Below are positions 1-8,232 of a stretch of 64,000 nucleotides of DNA, piece after piece (the stretch's first letter is position 1; every line of letters starts with the position of its first letter). This stretch comes from UBA6115 sp040776985 (GTDB lineage Bacteria; Bacillota; Clostridia; Christensenellales; Aristaeellaceae). Under the pieces are notes generated by a model that ran no database searches, was not told where the DNA came from, and saw only the letters and a program-made list of their open reading frames with translations. The DNA lies in NCBI GenBank assembly GCA_040776985.1, contig JAXGZL010000002.1, positions 620,001-684,000 on the forward strand, written 5' to 3'. A program made the position numbers and the translations under genes.

Positions 1-250
1 GATCCTGGTGGACGAAGGCGCGTCGGACAACACCCGGAAGAAACTGTCAGACGGCTGTGCCCACAGGAACATCCCCTGGCACCAGACCCCTGAGGGCATT
101 CTGGGTGAGGCCATTGGAAGACCAGGCGTAGGTGCCGCAGCAATCCTGACAGGCGGCATAAGCGACAAAATACAACACATCATGGTTTCGGAAGGGGACA
201 AAACCCCGGACGAAAAGAACATCTTGGAGGGCGAGAGGCTTAATGGCTAA
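1..250 (+). CDS. ylxQ: L7Ae-family RNA-binding protein (YlxQ-like), 5' truncated
   Basis: Last ~82 residues of a small L7Ae/L30e-fold protein; the frame is open from base 2, so the true start lies left of the window. Members of this family bind kink-turn RNA; the cellular role of YlxQ is not settled. The stretch DNTRKKL...CAHRNIP followed by LGEAIGRPGVGAAAIL matches the conserved C-terminal half of the family (lysine-rich helix, then the G-A-IG-P loop). About 25 extra residues follow the usual end. The stop codon overlaps the infB start by 8 bases, and a ylxQ gene directly before infB is the standard nusA-ylxR-ylxQ-infB order of Firmicutes, which supports the call. Confidence 0.8.
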   Translation, partial: ILVDEGASDNTRKKLSDGCAHRNIPWHQTPEGILGEAIGRPGVGAAAILTGGISDKIQHIMVSEGDKTPDEKNILEGERLNG

Positions 251-2987
251 AGTCGGGCTGAAAGACACAATCAAGGAACTCAATCAGAAGGCGGGCGTGA
301 TCCTGACCGAAACGGAACGGGTCAAGCGCAACGCTGAAATTATGCTGCAGATGCTCAAACAGCAGGAAGCGCAGTTCCTCAGGCAGGAAGAAGAGGAGCA
401 GCAGCGCATCCGGCACGAGCAGCAGCAGGAGATGCTGCGTCAGCAGACCAAGGCCTGGACAATGCCGGACGATGATGAGGAAATCCCGGCAGTGGAGGAG
501 GCAGCGCCTGTGCAAGCAGTGGCTGAAGCCCCTGTGGTTGAACCGGAGACGCCTCAGGTATTTTCCCCGGATGAGGAGCCGCCGGTGGCGGAAGTGGTGG
601 AAGAACCGGTTGTGGAGCAGCCGGTGGCTGAGCCTGAACCTGAACCCGTGGAGGAAAAATCGGCCGTCAGCCCTGCCTCTGTGGCAGCGGAATGGCAGGC
701 AGCCCAGCCTGTGACCCCGGCGCCAACCGCGCAGGCAGGCCCAACAAGGCAGCAGCCCGCCGCTCAGTACGGGCGTCCTGCCCCTGCTCAGGGGGGGCCC
801 TATGGGCGTCCTGCCCCCGCGCATGGCGGCCCCTATGGCCGCCCCGCTCCCGGGCAAGGGCCTTATGGGCGTCCGGCCCCTGCTCAGGGCGGTCCCTACG
901 GGCGTCCAGCGCCTGGCGCGGACAGCCGTCCCGGCGGACAAAGGCCCTTTGGCCGTCCGGCGCCCAGCGGCGCCAGGGGACCAGCCCCGCGGCCTGCCAT
1001 GGGCGATGCCATTCCCCAGCCAATGGAAAAGGAACGGGTCAGCAACTACGACCCCAACAAGAAGAGCTATACCAGGCAGCGTGACCCGGAACGGGTGAGC
1101 AAAAACAAGCGCCAGATGGCGCGCACTGGCCGGCCTGAGCGCGGCTTTGATGACGACATGGTCCGCGGCGGCAAGCGTTCCAGGGGCAAGAAACAGGTGT
1201 CTGCCCAGCAGATGATGGCCCCAATCAAGATCGAAACCGCCTACATGACGGCGGAAACCATCACGGTGAAGGACCTGACGGAGCGCATCGGCAAGCCAGC
1301 CGGCGAAATTCTGAAAAAACTGCTGCTGCTGGGCAACCTGGCCAACATCAACAGCGAGCTGGACTACGACACCGCCGCCCTTGTCTGCAGCGAGTTTGGC
1401 TGCACGCTGGAATTGCGCCTGGAGAAGACCGCGGAAGACGCCTTGAGCGAAACCACCGATGTGGTGGACGCGGAAGAGGATCTGCAGGATCGTCCGCCTG
1501 TCATCACCATCATGGGCCATGTTGACCACGGCAAGACCTCTCTGCTTGACTACATCAGAAGCGCCAGGGTCACCAAAAGTGAGGCCGGCGGCATCACCCA
1601 GCACATCGGCGCCTACAGCGTTGAAGTGGACGACCGCACCATCACCTTCCTGGATACTCCTGGCCATGAGGCCTTCACCGCCATGCGCGCCAGGGGCGCC
1701 CAGGCAACGGACATCGCCGTTCTGGTGGTGGCAGCGGATGACGGCGTCATGCCCCAGACCGTTGAAGCCATCAGCCATGCCCAGGCGGCCGGCGTTCCCA
1801 TCATCGTTGCCATCAACAAGATGGACAAGCCCCAGGCCAACCCCGAGCGCATCAAGCAGGACCTGACATCCTACAACCTGGTGCCCGAGGAGTGGGGCGG
1901 CGACACCATCATGGTGCCTGTCAGCGCCCACACCGGTGAAGGCGTGGACCAGCTGCTGGAGATGATCCTCCTGCAGGCGGATGTGCTGCAGCTGCGCGCC
2001 AACCCCGATCGACTGGCCCGCGGCATCATCATCGAGGCCAAGCTGGACAAGACCCGGGGCGCCCTGGCTACAGTACTGCTCACCAACGGCACCCTGAGCG
2101 TGGGCGACAACATCATCGCCGGCCTGGCATCCGGCCGTGTCCGTGCCCTGCTGAATGACCGGGGCGAGAATGTGCGCAGCGCAGGCCCCGCCATGCCGGT
2201 GGAAATCTCCGGATTTAGCGTGGTGCCGGCGGCAGGGGACGAGTTGATCGCTGTTGAGGACGACCGCCTGATCCGCCAGGTCACCAAGGAGCGCGAGGAC
2301 AAGATCAGGGAGCAGCGCATCGCGGCCTCCTCTGCCCTCACCCTGGATAACCTGTTCAGCAGCATCAAGGAAGGGGAGACGGTCACCCTCAACGTCCTGA
2401 TCAAGGCGGACGTGCAGGGCTCTGTGGAGGCGGTTCGCCAGTCCCTTGAAAAGCTGTCCAACGACCAGGTGAAAATCCATGTGCTGCACGCAGGCGTTGG
2501 CGCCGTTACCAAGGACGACGTCAACCTGGCCGCCACCTGCAACGCCACCATCATCGGATTCAATATCCGCCCAGACAACAACGCCCGGGACATCGCCGCC
2601 AAGGAAGGCATTGACATCCGGCTCTACCGGGTGATCTACCAGGCCATCGAGGACATTGAGAAGGCCATGAAAGGCCTGCTGGAGCCGGAGTACAAGGAAG
2701 TGCTGCTGGGACACGCGGAAGTGCGCAATGTGTTCAAGATCACGGGCTCTGGCACCATCGCCGGCTCCTATGTGCAGGATGGCAAAATGCTCAGGAACCA
2801 GCCTGTCCGCCTGCTGCGTGACAATGTGGTGATCTTTGAAGGCAAGCTGTCCTCCCTCAGGCGTTTCAAGGATGACGTGCGGGAAGTGGCTGAAGGCTAT
2901 GAGTGCGGCATCGGGCTTGAAAACTACAACGACATCAAGGTGGGCGACATTGTGGAATGCTACACCATGGAAGAGATCGAGAGGTAA
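243..2987 (+). CDS. infB: Translation initiation factor IF-2
   Basis: GTPase that brings initiator fMet-tRNA to the 30S subunit and promotes subunit joining. 914 residues. Residues 1-70 are charged and Gln/Glu-rich; 75-175 are Pro/Glu/Ala-rich; 176-245 carry tandem GRPAP repeats; the IF2-N domain lies near 330-395. The GTPase motifs are complete: GHVDHGKT at 425-432, DTPGHE at 471-476, NKMD at 525-528 and SAH at 561-563, followed by the domain II-IV region ending in a C1/C2-like part that binds initiator tRNA. The ATG sits inside the end of ylxQ (translational coupling) and rbfA follows after 9 bases. Length is at the high end for bacteria because of the N-terminal linker. Confidence 0.98.
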   Translation: MAKVGLKDTIKELNQKAGVILTETERVKRNAEIMLQMLKQQEAQFLRQEEEEQQRIRHEQQQEMLRQQTKAWTMPDDDEEIPAVEEAAPVQAVAEAPVVEPETPQVFSPDEEPPVAEVVEEPVVEQPVAEPEPEPVEEKSAVSPASVAAEWQAAQPVTPAPTAQAGPTRQQPAAQYGRPAPAQGGPYGRPAPAHGGPYGRPAPGQGPYGRPAPAQGGPYGRPAPGADSRPGGQRPFGRPAPSGARGPAPRPAMGDAIPQPMEKERVSNYDPNKKSYTRQRDPERVSKNKRQMARTGRPERGFDDDMVRGGKRSRGKKQVSAQQMMAPIKIETAYMTAETITVKDLTERIGKPAGEILKKLLLLGNLANINSELDYDTAALVCSEFGCTLELRLEKTAEDALSETTDVVDAEEDLQDRPPVITIMGHVDHGKTSLLDYIRSARVTKSEAGGITQHIGAYSVEVDDRTITFLDTPGHEAFTAMRARGAQATDIAVLVVAADDGVMPQTVEAISHAQAAGVPIIVAINKMDKPQANPERIKQDLTSYNLVPEEWGGDTIMVPVSAHTGEGVDQLLEMILLQADVLQLRANPDRLARGIIIEAKLDKTRGALATVLLTNGTLSVGDNIIAGLASGRVRALLNDRGENVRSAGPAMPVEISGFSVVPAAGDELIAVEDDRLIRQVTKEREDKIREQRIAASSALTLDNLFSSIKEGETVTLNVLIKADVQGSVEAVRQSLEKLSNDQVKIHVLHAGVGAVTKDDVNLAATCNATIIGFNIRPDNNARDIAAKEGIDIRLYRVIYQAIEDIEKAMKGLLEPEYKEVLLGHAEVRNVFKITGSGTIAGSYVQDGKMLRNQPVRLLRDNVVIFEGKLSSLRRFKDDVREVAEGYECGIGLENYNDIKVGDIVECYTMEEIER
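768..980 (+). repeat. In-frame tandem repeat in infB (YGRPAPAQGGP units)
   Basis: About five near-identical units of 27-33 bases, each encoding YGRPAP plus a Gly/Ala/Gln spacer, followed by a degenerate sixth unit (FGRPAPSGARGP). It lies in the disordered N-terminal linker of IF-2 and keeps the reading frame, so expansion or contraction would change only linker length. Confidence 0.85.
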
Positions 2988-2996
2988 GGAGACGCT

Positions 2997-3368
2997 GTGC
3001 CCCAGTATCATCGCATTGACCGTATTTCTGATGAGATCAAGCGGGTGGTTGACCGTCTGATCCGGGAGGAATTAAACGACCCCCGGGTCAGCGGAACCTT
3101 CAGCATCACCAGGGTGGAAGCCACCCGGGACCTGCGCTATGCCAAGGTTTATGTCAGCGTCCTGGAAGAGGACAAGCAGAATGACATGATCAAGGCGTTG
3201 AAAGGCGCGGCAGGCTTTCTGCGCCGTGCCATGGGGGAGGCGCTGTCCCTGCGCTACACCCCGGAACTGCAGTTTATTGCAGATAAAAACATCGCCTACG
3301 GCATCCACATCGCGGATGTGCTCAAACAGGTGATGGCTGATCAGGAGACAAAGGAAGATGGCGCCTGA
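2997..3368 (+). CDS. rbfA: 30S ribosome-binding factor RbfA
   Basis: Small KH-fold protein that binds the 30S subunit and assists late maturation of 16S rRNA 5' end. 123 residues, normal for the family. The N-terminal RIDRISDEIKRVVDRLI helix and the ELNDPRV...SITRVEATRDLRYAKVYVS block are typical, as is the later LSLRYTPEL segment. Starts at GTG 2997, nine bases after the infB stop, with GTAAGGAGA as the ribosome binding site. It overlaps nrnA by 11 bases, so the operon is translationally coupled. Confidence 0.97.
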   Translation: MPQYHRIDRISDEIKRVVDRLIREELNDPRVSGTFSITRVEATRDLRYAKVYVSVLEEDKQNDMIKALKGAAGFLRRAMGEALSLRYTPELQFIADKNIAYGIHIADVLKQVMADQETKEDGA

Positions 3369-4332
3369 ACTATCCCGTCTTCTGCCTCAGATCAAAGAGG
3401 CGGAAAGGATCCTGCTGGTAACCCATTTGCAGCCGGATGGCGATGCCATCGGCTCCATGCTGGCGCTTAACGAACTGTTGAAGCGCTTTAACAAGGAAAC
3501 CCTGATGCTCTGTCAGGACCCGGTGCCGCAGAACCTGCGCATCCTGCCCGGATGGCAGAATGTGAAAAACGCGGCGGATTATAAAGCTCTTGGACAGCCC
3601 CAGTTTGACCTGGCCATTGCGGTGGACGCCTCTGATTATGCGCGGATGGGGGATTGCGGGCCTTTCTTTTCGTCCTGCCCCAAAACCATCAAGATTGACC
3701 ACCATGTCACCAACGAGCAATTTGCCCAGATCAACTATGTGGATGTCGAGGTGGCAGCCTCAGGCGTTCTGATCTGCCGGCTCTTTGACGCCTTTGACCA
3801 GCCCTTCAGCCGGGAAGCTGCCCTCTGCTTGTACGCCTCGCTGTCCACAGATACCGGCAACTTCAACCATGGCAAAATGACCGCTGAGTTTTTTGGCTTT
3901 ATGGCCAGGCTCATGGAGGCGGACCTGCCCATCGTGGAGGCGGCCCGGGTGCTGCATCTGGTGAAACACCCCGCTTTTATCAGAATTCTGGGCCATTGCC
4001 TGGAATCCCTCCGCTATTATTCGGATAAGAGGCTGACGGTGATGACGCTCCGGAAAAGCGACTTTGCGGAGCTGGACGCCAACATGGAGCAGGTGGAGGG
4101 CGTCGTCAACTACGGCCTGAACATCGCCGGGGTTGAGATGACCTTTCTGGCCACGGAAACCAATGAAGGGGTGAAGATGAGCCTTCGCTGCATTCCGCCC
4201 CATAATGTGGCCAAGGCTGCCCAGCATTTTGGCGGTGGCGGCCATGTGCTGGCCTCTGGCTGCACCATCAAGGAGCCTTTTGACAAGTCGGTTGACATGA
4301 TGCGCACCTACCTGGAAGGCTTGCTGCAATGA
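3358..4332 (+). CDS. nrnA: Bifunctional oligoribonuclease / pAp phosphatase NrnA (DHH-DHHA1)
   Basis: Cytoplasmic DHH/DHHA1 phosphoesterase that degrades very short RNAs and, in studied homologues, dephosphorylates 3'-phosphoadenosine 5'-phosphate. 324 residues. Metal-binding motifs are visible: HLQPDGDAIGS near residue 22, a central DASD, IDHHVTN for the DHH triad, and DTGNF. The C-terminal DHHA1 substrate loop reads GGGGHVLASG (the family usually has GGGGHxxAAG). It starts inside rbfA and its TGA shares bases with the truB ATG. The same rbfA-nrnA-truB order is common in Clostridia. Confidence 0.93.
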   Translation: MAPELSRLLPQIKEAERILLVTHLQPDGDAIGSMLALNELLKRFNKETLMLCQDPVPQNLRILPGWQNVKNAADYKALGQPQFDLAIAVDASDYARMGDCGPFFSSCPKTIKIDHHVTNEQFAQINYVDVEVAASGVLICRLFDAFDQPFSREAALCLYASLSTDTGNFNHGKMTAEFFGFMARLMEADLPIVEAARVLHLVKHPAFIRILGHCLESLRYYSDKRLTVMTLRKSDFAELDANMEQVEGVVNYGLNIAGVEMTFLATETNEGVKMSLRCIPPHNVAKAAQHFGGGGHVLASGCTIKEPFDKSVDMMRTYLEGLLQ

Positions 4333-5219
4333 TGCGGGGTGTTGTTAACCTGCTGAAACCGCCTGGGATGTCAAGCGCACAGGCGGTTGCTTTTATCAAG
4401 CGATTAAGCGGGCTGAAAACGGGCCATGCCGGTACCCTGGATCCGGAAGCGGCCGGGGTGCTGCCCATTCTGTTGGGCAGGGCCACCCGTATTTCAGAGT
4501 ATCTGATGGCTGCCAGCAAAACCTATCTGGCTGAGATTGCCTTTGGCAGCGCCACTGACACCCAGGACGCCCAGGGAAAAGTGACAGCCCGCGGCAGCAA
4601 CTATCCCACAGCGGACGGCCTGACAGCCATTCTTCCCCGCTTTACCGGCAGCATCAGCCAGCTGCCGCCCCAGTACTCCGCCCTGAAGGTGGGGGGAAAG
4701 GCTGCCTATGAGCTTGCCCGAAGCGGGAAGGCAGCCGCGCTCTCCCCCCGGGAGGTGGAGGTGTACAGTTTGCAAATGGTGCGCCAGCTGTCCGAGAACA
4801 GCTATCTGCTGCGGGTTGAGTGCGGCAAGGGCACCTACATCCGCACTCTGTGCCACGACATCGGGGAAGCCCTCGGCTGCCCTGCCCATATGCGCCTGCT
4901 GGTGCGGGAGCAAAGCGGCGGGCTATCCATCCAGGATGCCTGCACGCTGGAAGACCTGAAGGAAGCAGGGCGGGAAGGGCTGCAGCGCCTGATGCTGCCG
5001 GTGGACCAGGCGCTTGCCTTTATGCCCCAAGTGGCGGTGCCCCACAGCCTGCTCCATTTGCTGGCTGGCGGCGTGCGCCTGTCTGCGGATGATCAGCGCC
5101 TGGGGAACATGCTTTTCCCCTCAGGCCCCTTCAGGCTTTACGCGGGGGAGGACTTTTTAGGGGTCTTTGAACTGAGGGAACGGGCCCTGCGCGCCCGGTG
5201 CATGCTCTATCTTCCCTGA
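4329..5219 (+). CDS. truB: tRNA pseudouridine(55) synthase TruB
   Basis: Isomerises U55 of the T loop of tRNAs to pseudouridine. 296 residues. The N-terminal NLLKPPGMSS motif and the catalytic motif HAGTLDPEAAGVLP, with Asp38 as the presumed nucleophile, are intact; KTYLAEIAFGSATDT, YSALKVGGKAAYELAR and GTYIRTLCHD are the other family blocks. The start forms an ATGA overlap with nrnA; a second ATG directly follows and could be used instead. In most Firmicutes ribF follows truB; here a regulator gene with its own promoter follows instead. Confidence 0.97.
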   Translation: MMRGVVNLLKPPGMSSAQAVAFIKRLSGLKTGHAGTLDPEAAGVLPILLGRATRISEYLMAASKTYLAEIAFGSATDTQDAQGKVTARGSNYPTADGLTAILPRFTGSISQLPPQYSALKVGGKAAYELARSGKAAALSPREVEVYSLQMVRQLSENSYLLRVECGKGTYIRTLCHDIGEALGCPAHMRLLVREQSGGLSIQDACTLEDLKEAGREGLQRLMLPVDQALAFMPQVAVPHSLLHLLAGGVRLSADDQRLGNMLFPSGPFRLYAGEDFLGVFELRERALRARCMLYLP

Positions 5220-5239
5220 TGCCCTCGCCCTGCAATTTC

Positions 5240-5268
5240 TTGACAGAGCAAGGCCGGACAGGTAATAT
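5240..5268 (+). promoter_or_regulatory. SigA-type promoter of the GntR-family gene
   Basis: TTGACA at 5240-5245 and TAATAT at 5263-5268 with a 17-base spacer: a full -35 and a near-consensus -10. It starts just after the truB stop and 29 bases before the start codon of the regulator, so the regulator does not depend on the infB operon. Confidence 0.8.
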
Positions 5269-5296
5269 CTTTTCATATACAAAGGAGGGATTTTGT

Positions 5297-5986
5297 TTGG
5301 CAAGGCAACGCATTGAAAAGCCGCAACAAAACAAGCCGATTCGGGAAACCACCTATGAAACGCTGAAACACGCGATTATTCTGGGGGAGATTCCCGCCGG
5401 TTCCCGTCTGATTGAAACCGCCTACGCGGAGAGCATGCACATCAGCCGCACCCCCCTGCGGGAGGCCTTCCGCAAGCTGGAGTTGGACGGCCTGGTGGAG
5501 TATGAAGCGCGCCGGGGTGTTGTGGTCAGCGCTTTCACCATTGAGGACATTGAAGAGATCTACACCATCAGAAATGCCCTGATGATGCTGATTGTCCCTT
5601 CCATCATCGCCAACATCACGGATGATGACCTGGCGAAGCTGAAGAAAATCCTCAACAAAATGGATGTGGCCCAGGAGGCCCGGGACGCTGAAAAGCTGGC
5701 GCTTCTAAACCGTGAATTCCACGGCACCATCGAGCAGGTGTCCGACAAGCGCCGCATTCTGCGCGTGATTGAAAGCCAGGAGGAATTCGTCATGCGCTTT
5801 TCCAAGATGGCCATTGACAGCGTGGTCAGGCGTTCGGACGCCCATCAGGAGCACCACGAGATGCTGCGCCTGCTCCACAACCGGGACGAGGCCGCGTTTT
5901 CCGAGCTGACCCGCAAGCACATCAAGGAAAGCATGGATACCTGTTTGAAGGTGGTCAGCAATTTCCGGGATGCCAAGGCAACATAA
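5297..5986 (+). CDS. GntR-family transcriptional regulator, FadR/FCD subfamily
   Basis: DNA-binding regulator of 229 residues. Residues ~20-85 form the GntR winged helix (LKHAIILGEIPAGSRLIE, then SRTPLREAFRKLELDGLVE, which is the recognition helix signature). The C-terminal half is an FCD ligand domain with NREFHGTI and a His-rich HQEHHEML block, residues that usually bind a metal and a small carboxylate effector. The start is TTG 5297: AAAGGAGGG at 5281-5289 lies seven bases before it, while the upstream in-frame ATG at 5198 falls inside truB and before the promoter. The ligand is unknown; the next gene is formate-THF ligase, with a palindrome between them. Confidence 0.88.
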   Translation: MARQRIEKPQQNKPIRETTYETLKHAIILGEIPAGSRLIETAYAESMHISRTPLREAFRKLELDGLVEYEARRGVVVSAFTIEDIEEIYTIRNALMMLIVPSIIANITDDDLAKLKKILNKMDVAQEARDAEKLALLNREFHGTIEQVSDKRRILRVIESQEEFVMRFSKMAIDSVVRRSDAHQEHHEMLRLLHNRDEAAFSELTRKHIKESMDTCLKVVSNFRDAKAT

Positions 5987-6025
5987 GGGCATTCTTCCGG
6001 GTATCATCTTCCCATGGGTAAAAAA

Positions 6026-6040
6026 AGCGTTGTAAACGCT
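6026..6040. promoter_or_regulatory. Perfect inverted repeat before fhs, candidate operator
   Basis: AGCGTT-GTA-AACGCT, two six-base arms and a three-base centre, 25 bases before the fhs start codon and 39 bases after the GntR-family stop. FadR-subfamily regulators often bind short GT...AC palindromes, and the core GTTGTAAAC fits that pattern, so the upstream regulator is a plausible binder. No T-run follows, so it is not a terminator. Confidence 0.4.
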
Positions 6041-6064
6041 GTTAGTTTGATTCAGGAGGATGAC

Positions 6065-7732
6065 ATGAACGATATCCAGATCGCCCAGTCGGTAACACTT
6101 GCCCCCATTGAGGAGATCGCCAGTCAGGCAGGCATCGCCCAGGAACATCTGCAACCCTACGGACGTTACATCGCCAAGGTGAACCCCATCCCTTATGAGG
6201 ACAAGCCCCAGCGGGGCAAGCTGATCCTGGTGACAGCCATCACCCCGACCCCTGCCGGGGAAGGCAAGACCACTGTCTCCATCGGCCTGGCTGATGGGAT
6301 GACCAAAAACGGGAAAAAGGCCATGCTGGCGCTCAGGGAGCCTTCCCTGGGGCCGGTTTTTGGCATGAAGGGCGGCGCCACGGGGGGCGGATATGCCCAG
6401 GTGCTGCCGATGGAGAACATCAACCTGCACTTCACCGGCGACCTGCACGCCATCACCACCGCCAACAACCTGCTGGCAGCTCTGGTGGACAACCACATTC
6501 AGCAGGGCAATCAGCTGAACATCGACCCCCGCCAGGTGCGGGTGCGCCGCTGCATGGACATGAATGATCGGCAGTTGCGCAGGATTGTCAGCGGGCTGGG
6601 TGGCGACAAGAACGGCATGCCCCGGGAAGACGGCTTTGACATCACCGCCGCCAGCGAGGTAATGGCCACCTTCTGCATGGCCAACGGCATCATTGACCTG
6701 AAAAACCGCCTGGGCAACATCGTGGTGGCCAAGACCTTTGACGGCCAGCAGGTGACCTGCGCCCAGATTGGGGCTCAGGGGGCCATGGCGGCCCTGTTGC
6801 GTGACGCCCTGATGCCAAATCTGGTGCAGACCATTGACCGCACCCCCTGTTTGATCCATGGCGGCCCCTTCGCCAACATTGCCCATGGCTGCAACTCTGT
6901 CACCGCCACCACCCTGGCGCTGAAACTGGCGGACTATGTGGTAACCGAGGCCGGCTTTGGCGGGGACCTGGGGGCTGAGAAGTTCATTGACATCAAATGT
7001 CGCGCCAGCGGGCTGAAGCCTGACTGCGTGGTGCTGGTGGCCACCATCCGGGCGCTGAAGCATCACGGCGGCGTCCTGAGGGCGGACCTGAACAAGGAAA
7101 ATGTGGATGCCCTGGAAAAGGGCATTGAGAACTTGCTCCAGCATGTGCGCAATGTGCGTGAGGTGTGGAAACTGCCGGTGGTGGTGGCCATCAACCACTT
7201 TGCCACGGACACCAGGGAAGAGGTCAAAGCCCTGGAAGACGCCATGGCGCGGGAGGGCATCCCCTGCCGCTTCAGCGATGGCTGGGCCAAGGGCGGCGAG
7301 GGTACCCGGGAACTGGCAGAGGAAGTATGCCGGATCGCGGATCAGCATGATGCCTCCACCCTGGCATTCACTTACCCCGATGAAATGCCCCTGAAGGACA
7401 AGATCAAGGCCATTGCCACCCGGATTTACCATGCGGATAACGTGGTGTTCACCGCCCAGGCTTCCCGGATGCTGGATGAGCTGACCCGGGAAGGCTATGG
7501 GAAGGTGCCGGTATGCATCGCCAAAACCCAGTACTCCTTCAGCGATGACCCCAAACGCCTGGGGGCGCCCCGGGGTTTTGACCTGACCATCCGGGATGTC
7601 AGGCTTTCTGGCGGCGCCGGTTTTGTGGTGGCCTTTGCCGGAGACATCATCGCCATGCCCGGGCTGCCCAAGGCGCCGGCTGCCAACAGCATTGACGTGG
7701 ACGAAAAGGGCGTAATCAGCGGCGTGTTTTGA
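6065..7732 (+). CDS. fhs: Formate-tetrahydrofolate ligase
   Basis: ATP-dependent ligation of formate to tetrahydrofolate giving 10-formyl-THF, for purine and fMet synthesis or, in acetogens, the methyl branch of the Wood-Ljungdahl pathway. 555 residues from ATG 6065, matching the ~556-residue family norm; AGGAGG at 6054-6059 sets this start, whereas an in-frame ATG at 6014 lacks a site. The ATP loop TPTPAGEGKTT is at 61-71, with MALREPSLGPVFGMKGGATGGGY and NLHFTGDLHAI following. One copy alone does not prove acetogenesis. An Lrp-type gene follows after 8 bases, suggesting cotranscription. Confidence 0.97.
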   Translation: MNDIQIAQSVTLAPIEEIASQAGIAQEHLQPYGRYIAKVNPIPYEDKPQRGKLILVTAITPTPAGEGKTTVSIGLADGMTKNGKKAMLALREPSLGPVFGMKGGATGGGYAQVLPMENINLHFTGDLHAITTANNLLAALVDNHIQQGNQLNIDPRQVRVRRCMDMNDRQLRRIVSGLGGDKNGMPREDGFDITAASEVMATFCMANGIIDLKNRLGNIVVAKTFDGQQVTCAQIGAQGAMAALLRDALMPNLVQTIDRTPCLIHGGPFANIAHGCNSVTATTLALKLADYVVTEAGFGGDLGAEKFIDIKCRASGLKPDCVVLVATIRALKHHGGVLRADLNKENVDALEKGIENLLQHVRNVREVWKLPVVVAINHFATDTREEVKALEDAMAREGIPCRFSDGWAKGGEGTRELAEEVCRIADQHDASTLAFTYPDEMPLKDKIKAIATRIYHADNVVFTAQASRMLDELTREGYGKVPVCIAKTQYSFSDDPKRLGAPRGFDLTIRDVRLSGGAGFVVAFAGDIIAMPGLPKAPAANSIDVDEKGVISGVF

Positions 7733-7740
7733 GGTGAACA

Positions 7741-8232
7741 ATGAACGGAATCAAACAACAGATACTTGAGATATTAAGCACGGACTGCCGCATCCCCTTG
7801 GAGCAGATTGCCACCATGGTGGGGCGGGAGATGACTGAGGTGGCCCAGCACATCGATGAGCTGGAAAAAGAGCAGGTCATCTTAAGCTATCGTCCTGTCA
7901 TCAACTGGGACCGGGCGGAACGCCAGCGGGTGGAGGCGATGATTGAGGTCAGGGTCACCCCGCAGCGGGACTTTGGCTTTGACGCCATCGCCAAGCGGAT
8001 CTATCGCTTTAATGAGGTCAAAAGCCTCTATCTGATGAGCGGCGGCTATGACCTGTTGATCCTTGTAGAGGCGCCTACGTTGAAGGAGCTAGCCCAGTTT
8101 GTGTCAGAGCGCTTAAGCCCCCTTGAAACCGTCACCGGCACCGCCACCAGCTTTGTGCTGAAGCGCTATAAGCAGGACGGCGTGGTGTTTGAGGAGGGCG
8201 GCGAGGACGGCCGCCTGGTTGTGTCGCCGTGA
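7741..8232 (+). CDS. Lrp/AsnC-family transcriptional regulator
   Basis: 163 residues. The N-terminal winged helix (ILEILSTDCRIPLEQIATMVG...VAQHIDELEKEQVILSYRPVINW) is typical, and the C-terminal half is an RAM-type amino-acid sensing domain (SLYLMSGGYDLLILVEAPTL). These proteins usually sense amino acids and act locally or globally. The stop overlaps the start of the aminotransferase gene (GTGA), so the two are coupled; the same pair (Lrp-like plus class I aminotransferase) is seen in Bacillus as yugG-yugH, which suggests that the regulator senses a substrate or product of that enzyme. Confidence 0.9.
   Translation: MNGIKQQILEILSTDCRIPLEQIATMVGREMTEVAQHIDELEKEQVILSYRPVINWDRAERQRVEAMIEVRVTPQRDFGFDAIAKRIYRFNEVKSLYLMSGGYDLLILVEAPTLKELAQFVSERLSPLETVTGTATSFVLKRYKQDGVVFEEGGEDGRLVVSP

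Noticed and set aside
768..980. CRISPR-like or mobile repeat
   Set aside because: Repeats are direct, in frame and inside infB, without unique spacers; they encode a protein linker.
240..3011. 923-codon open frame on the minus strand opposite infB
   Set aside because: Antisense shadow of a GC-rich gene with strong codon bias. The predicted protein is His/Gly/Leu-rich with no recognisable domain, while the plus strand codes a complete IF-2.
5705..7741. 678-codon minus-strand frame opposite fhs and the GntR gene
   Set aside because: Spans two unrelated plus-strand genes, has no ribosome binding site or domain, and shows the same His-rich shadow composition.
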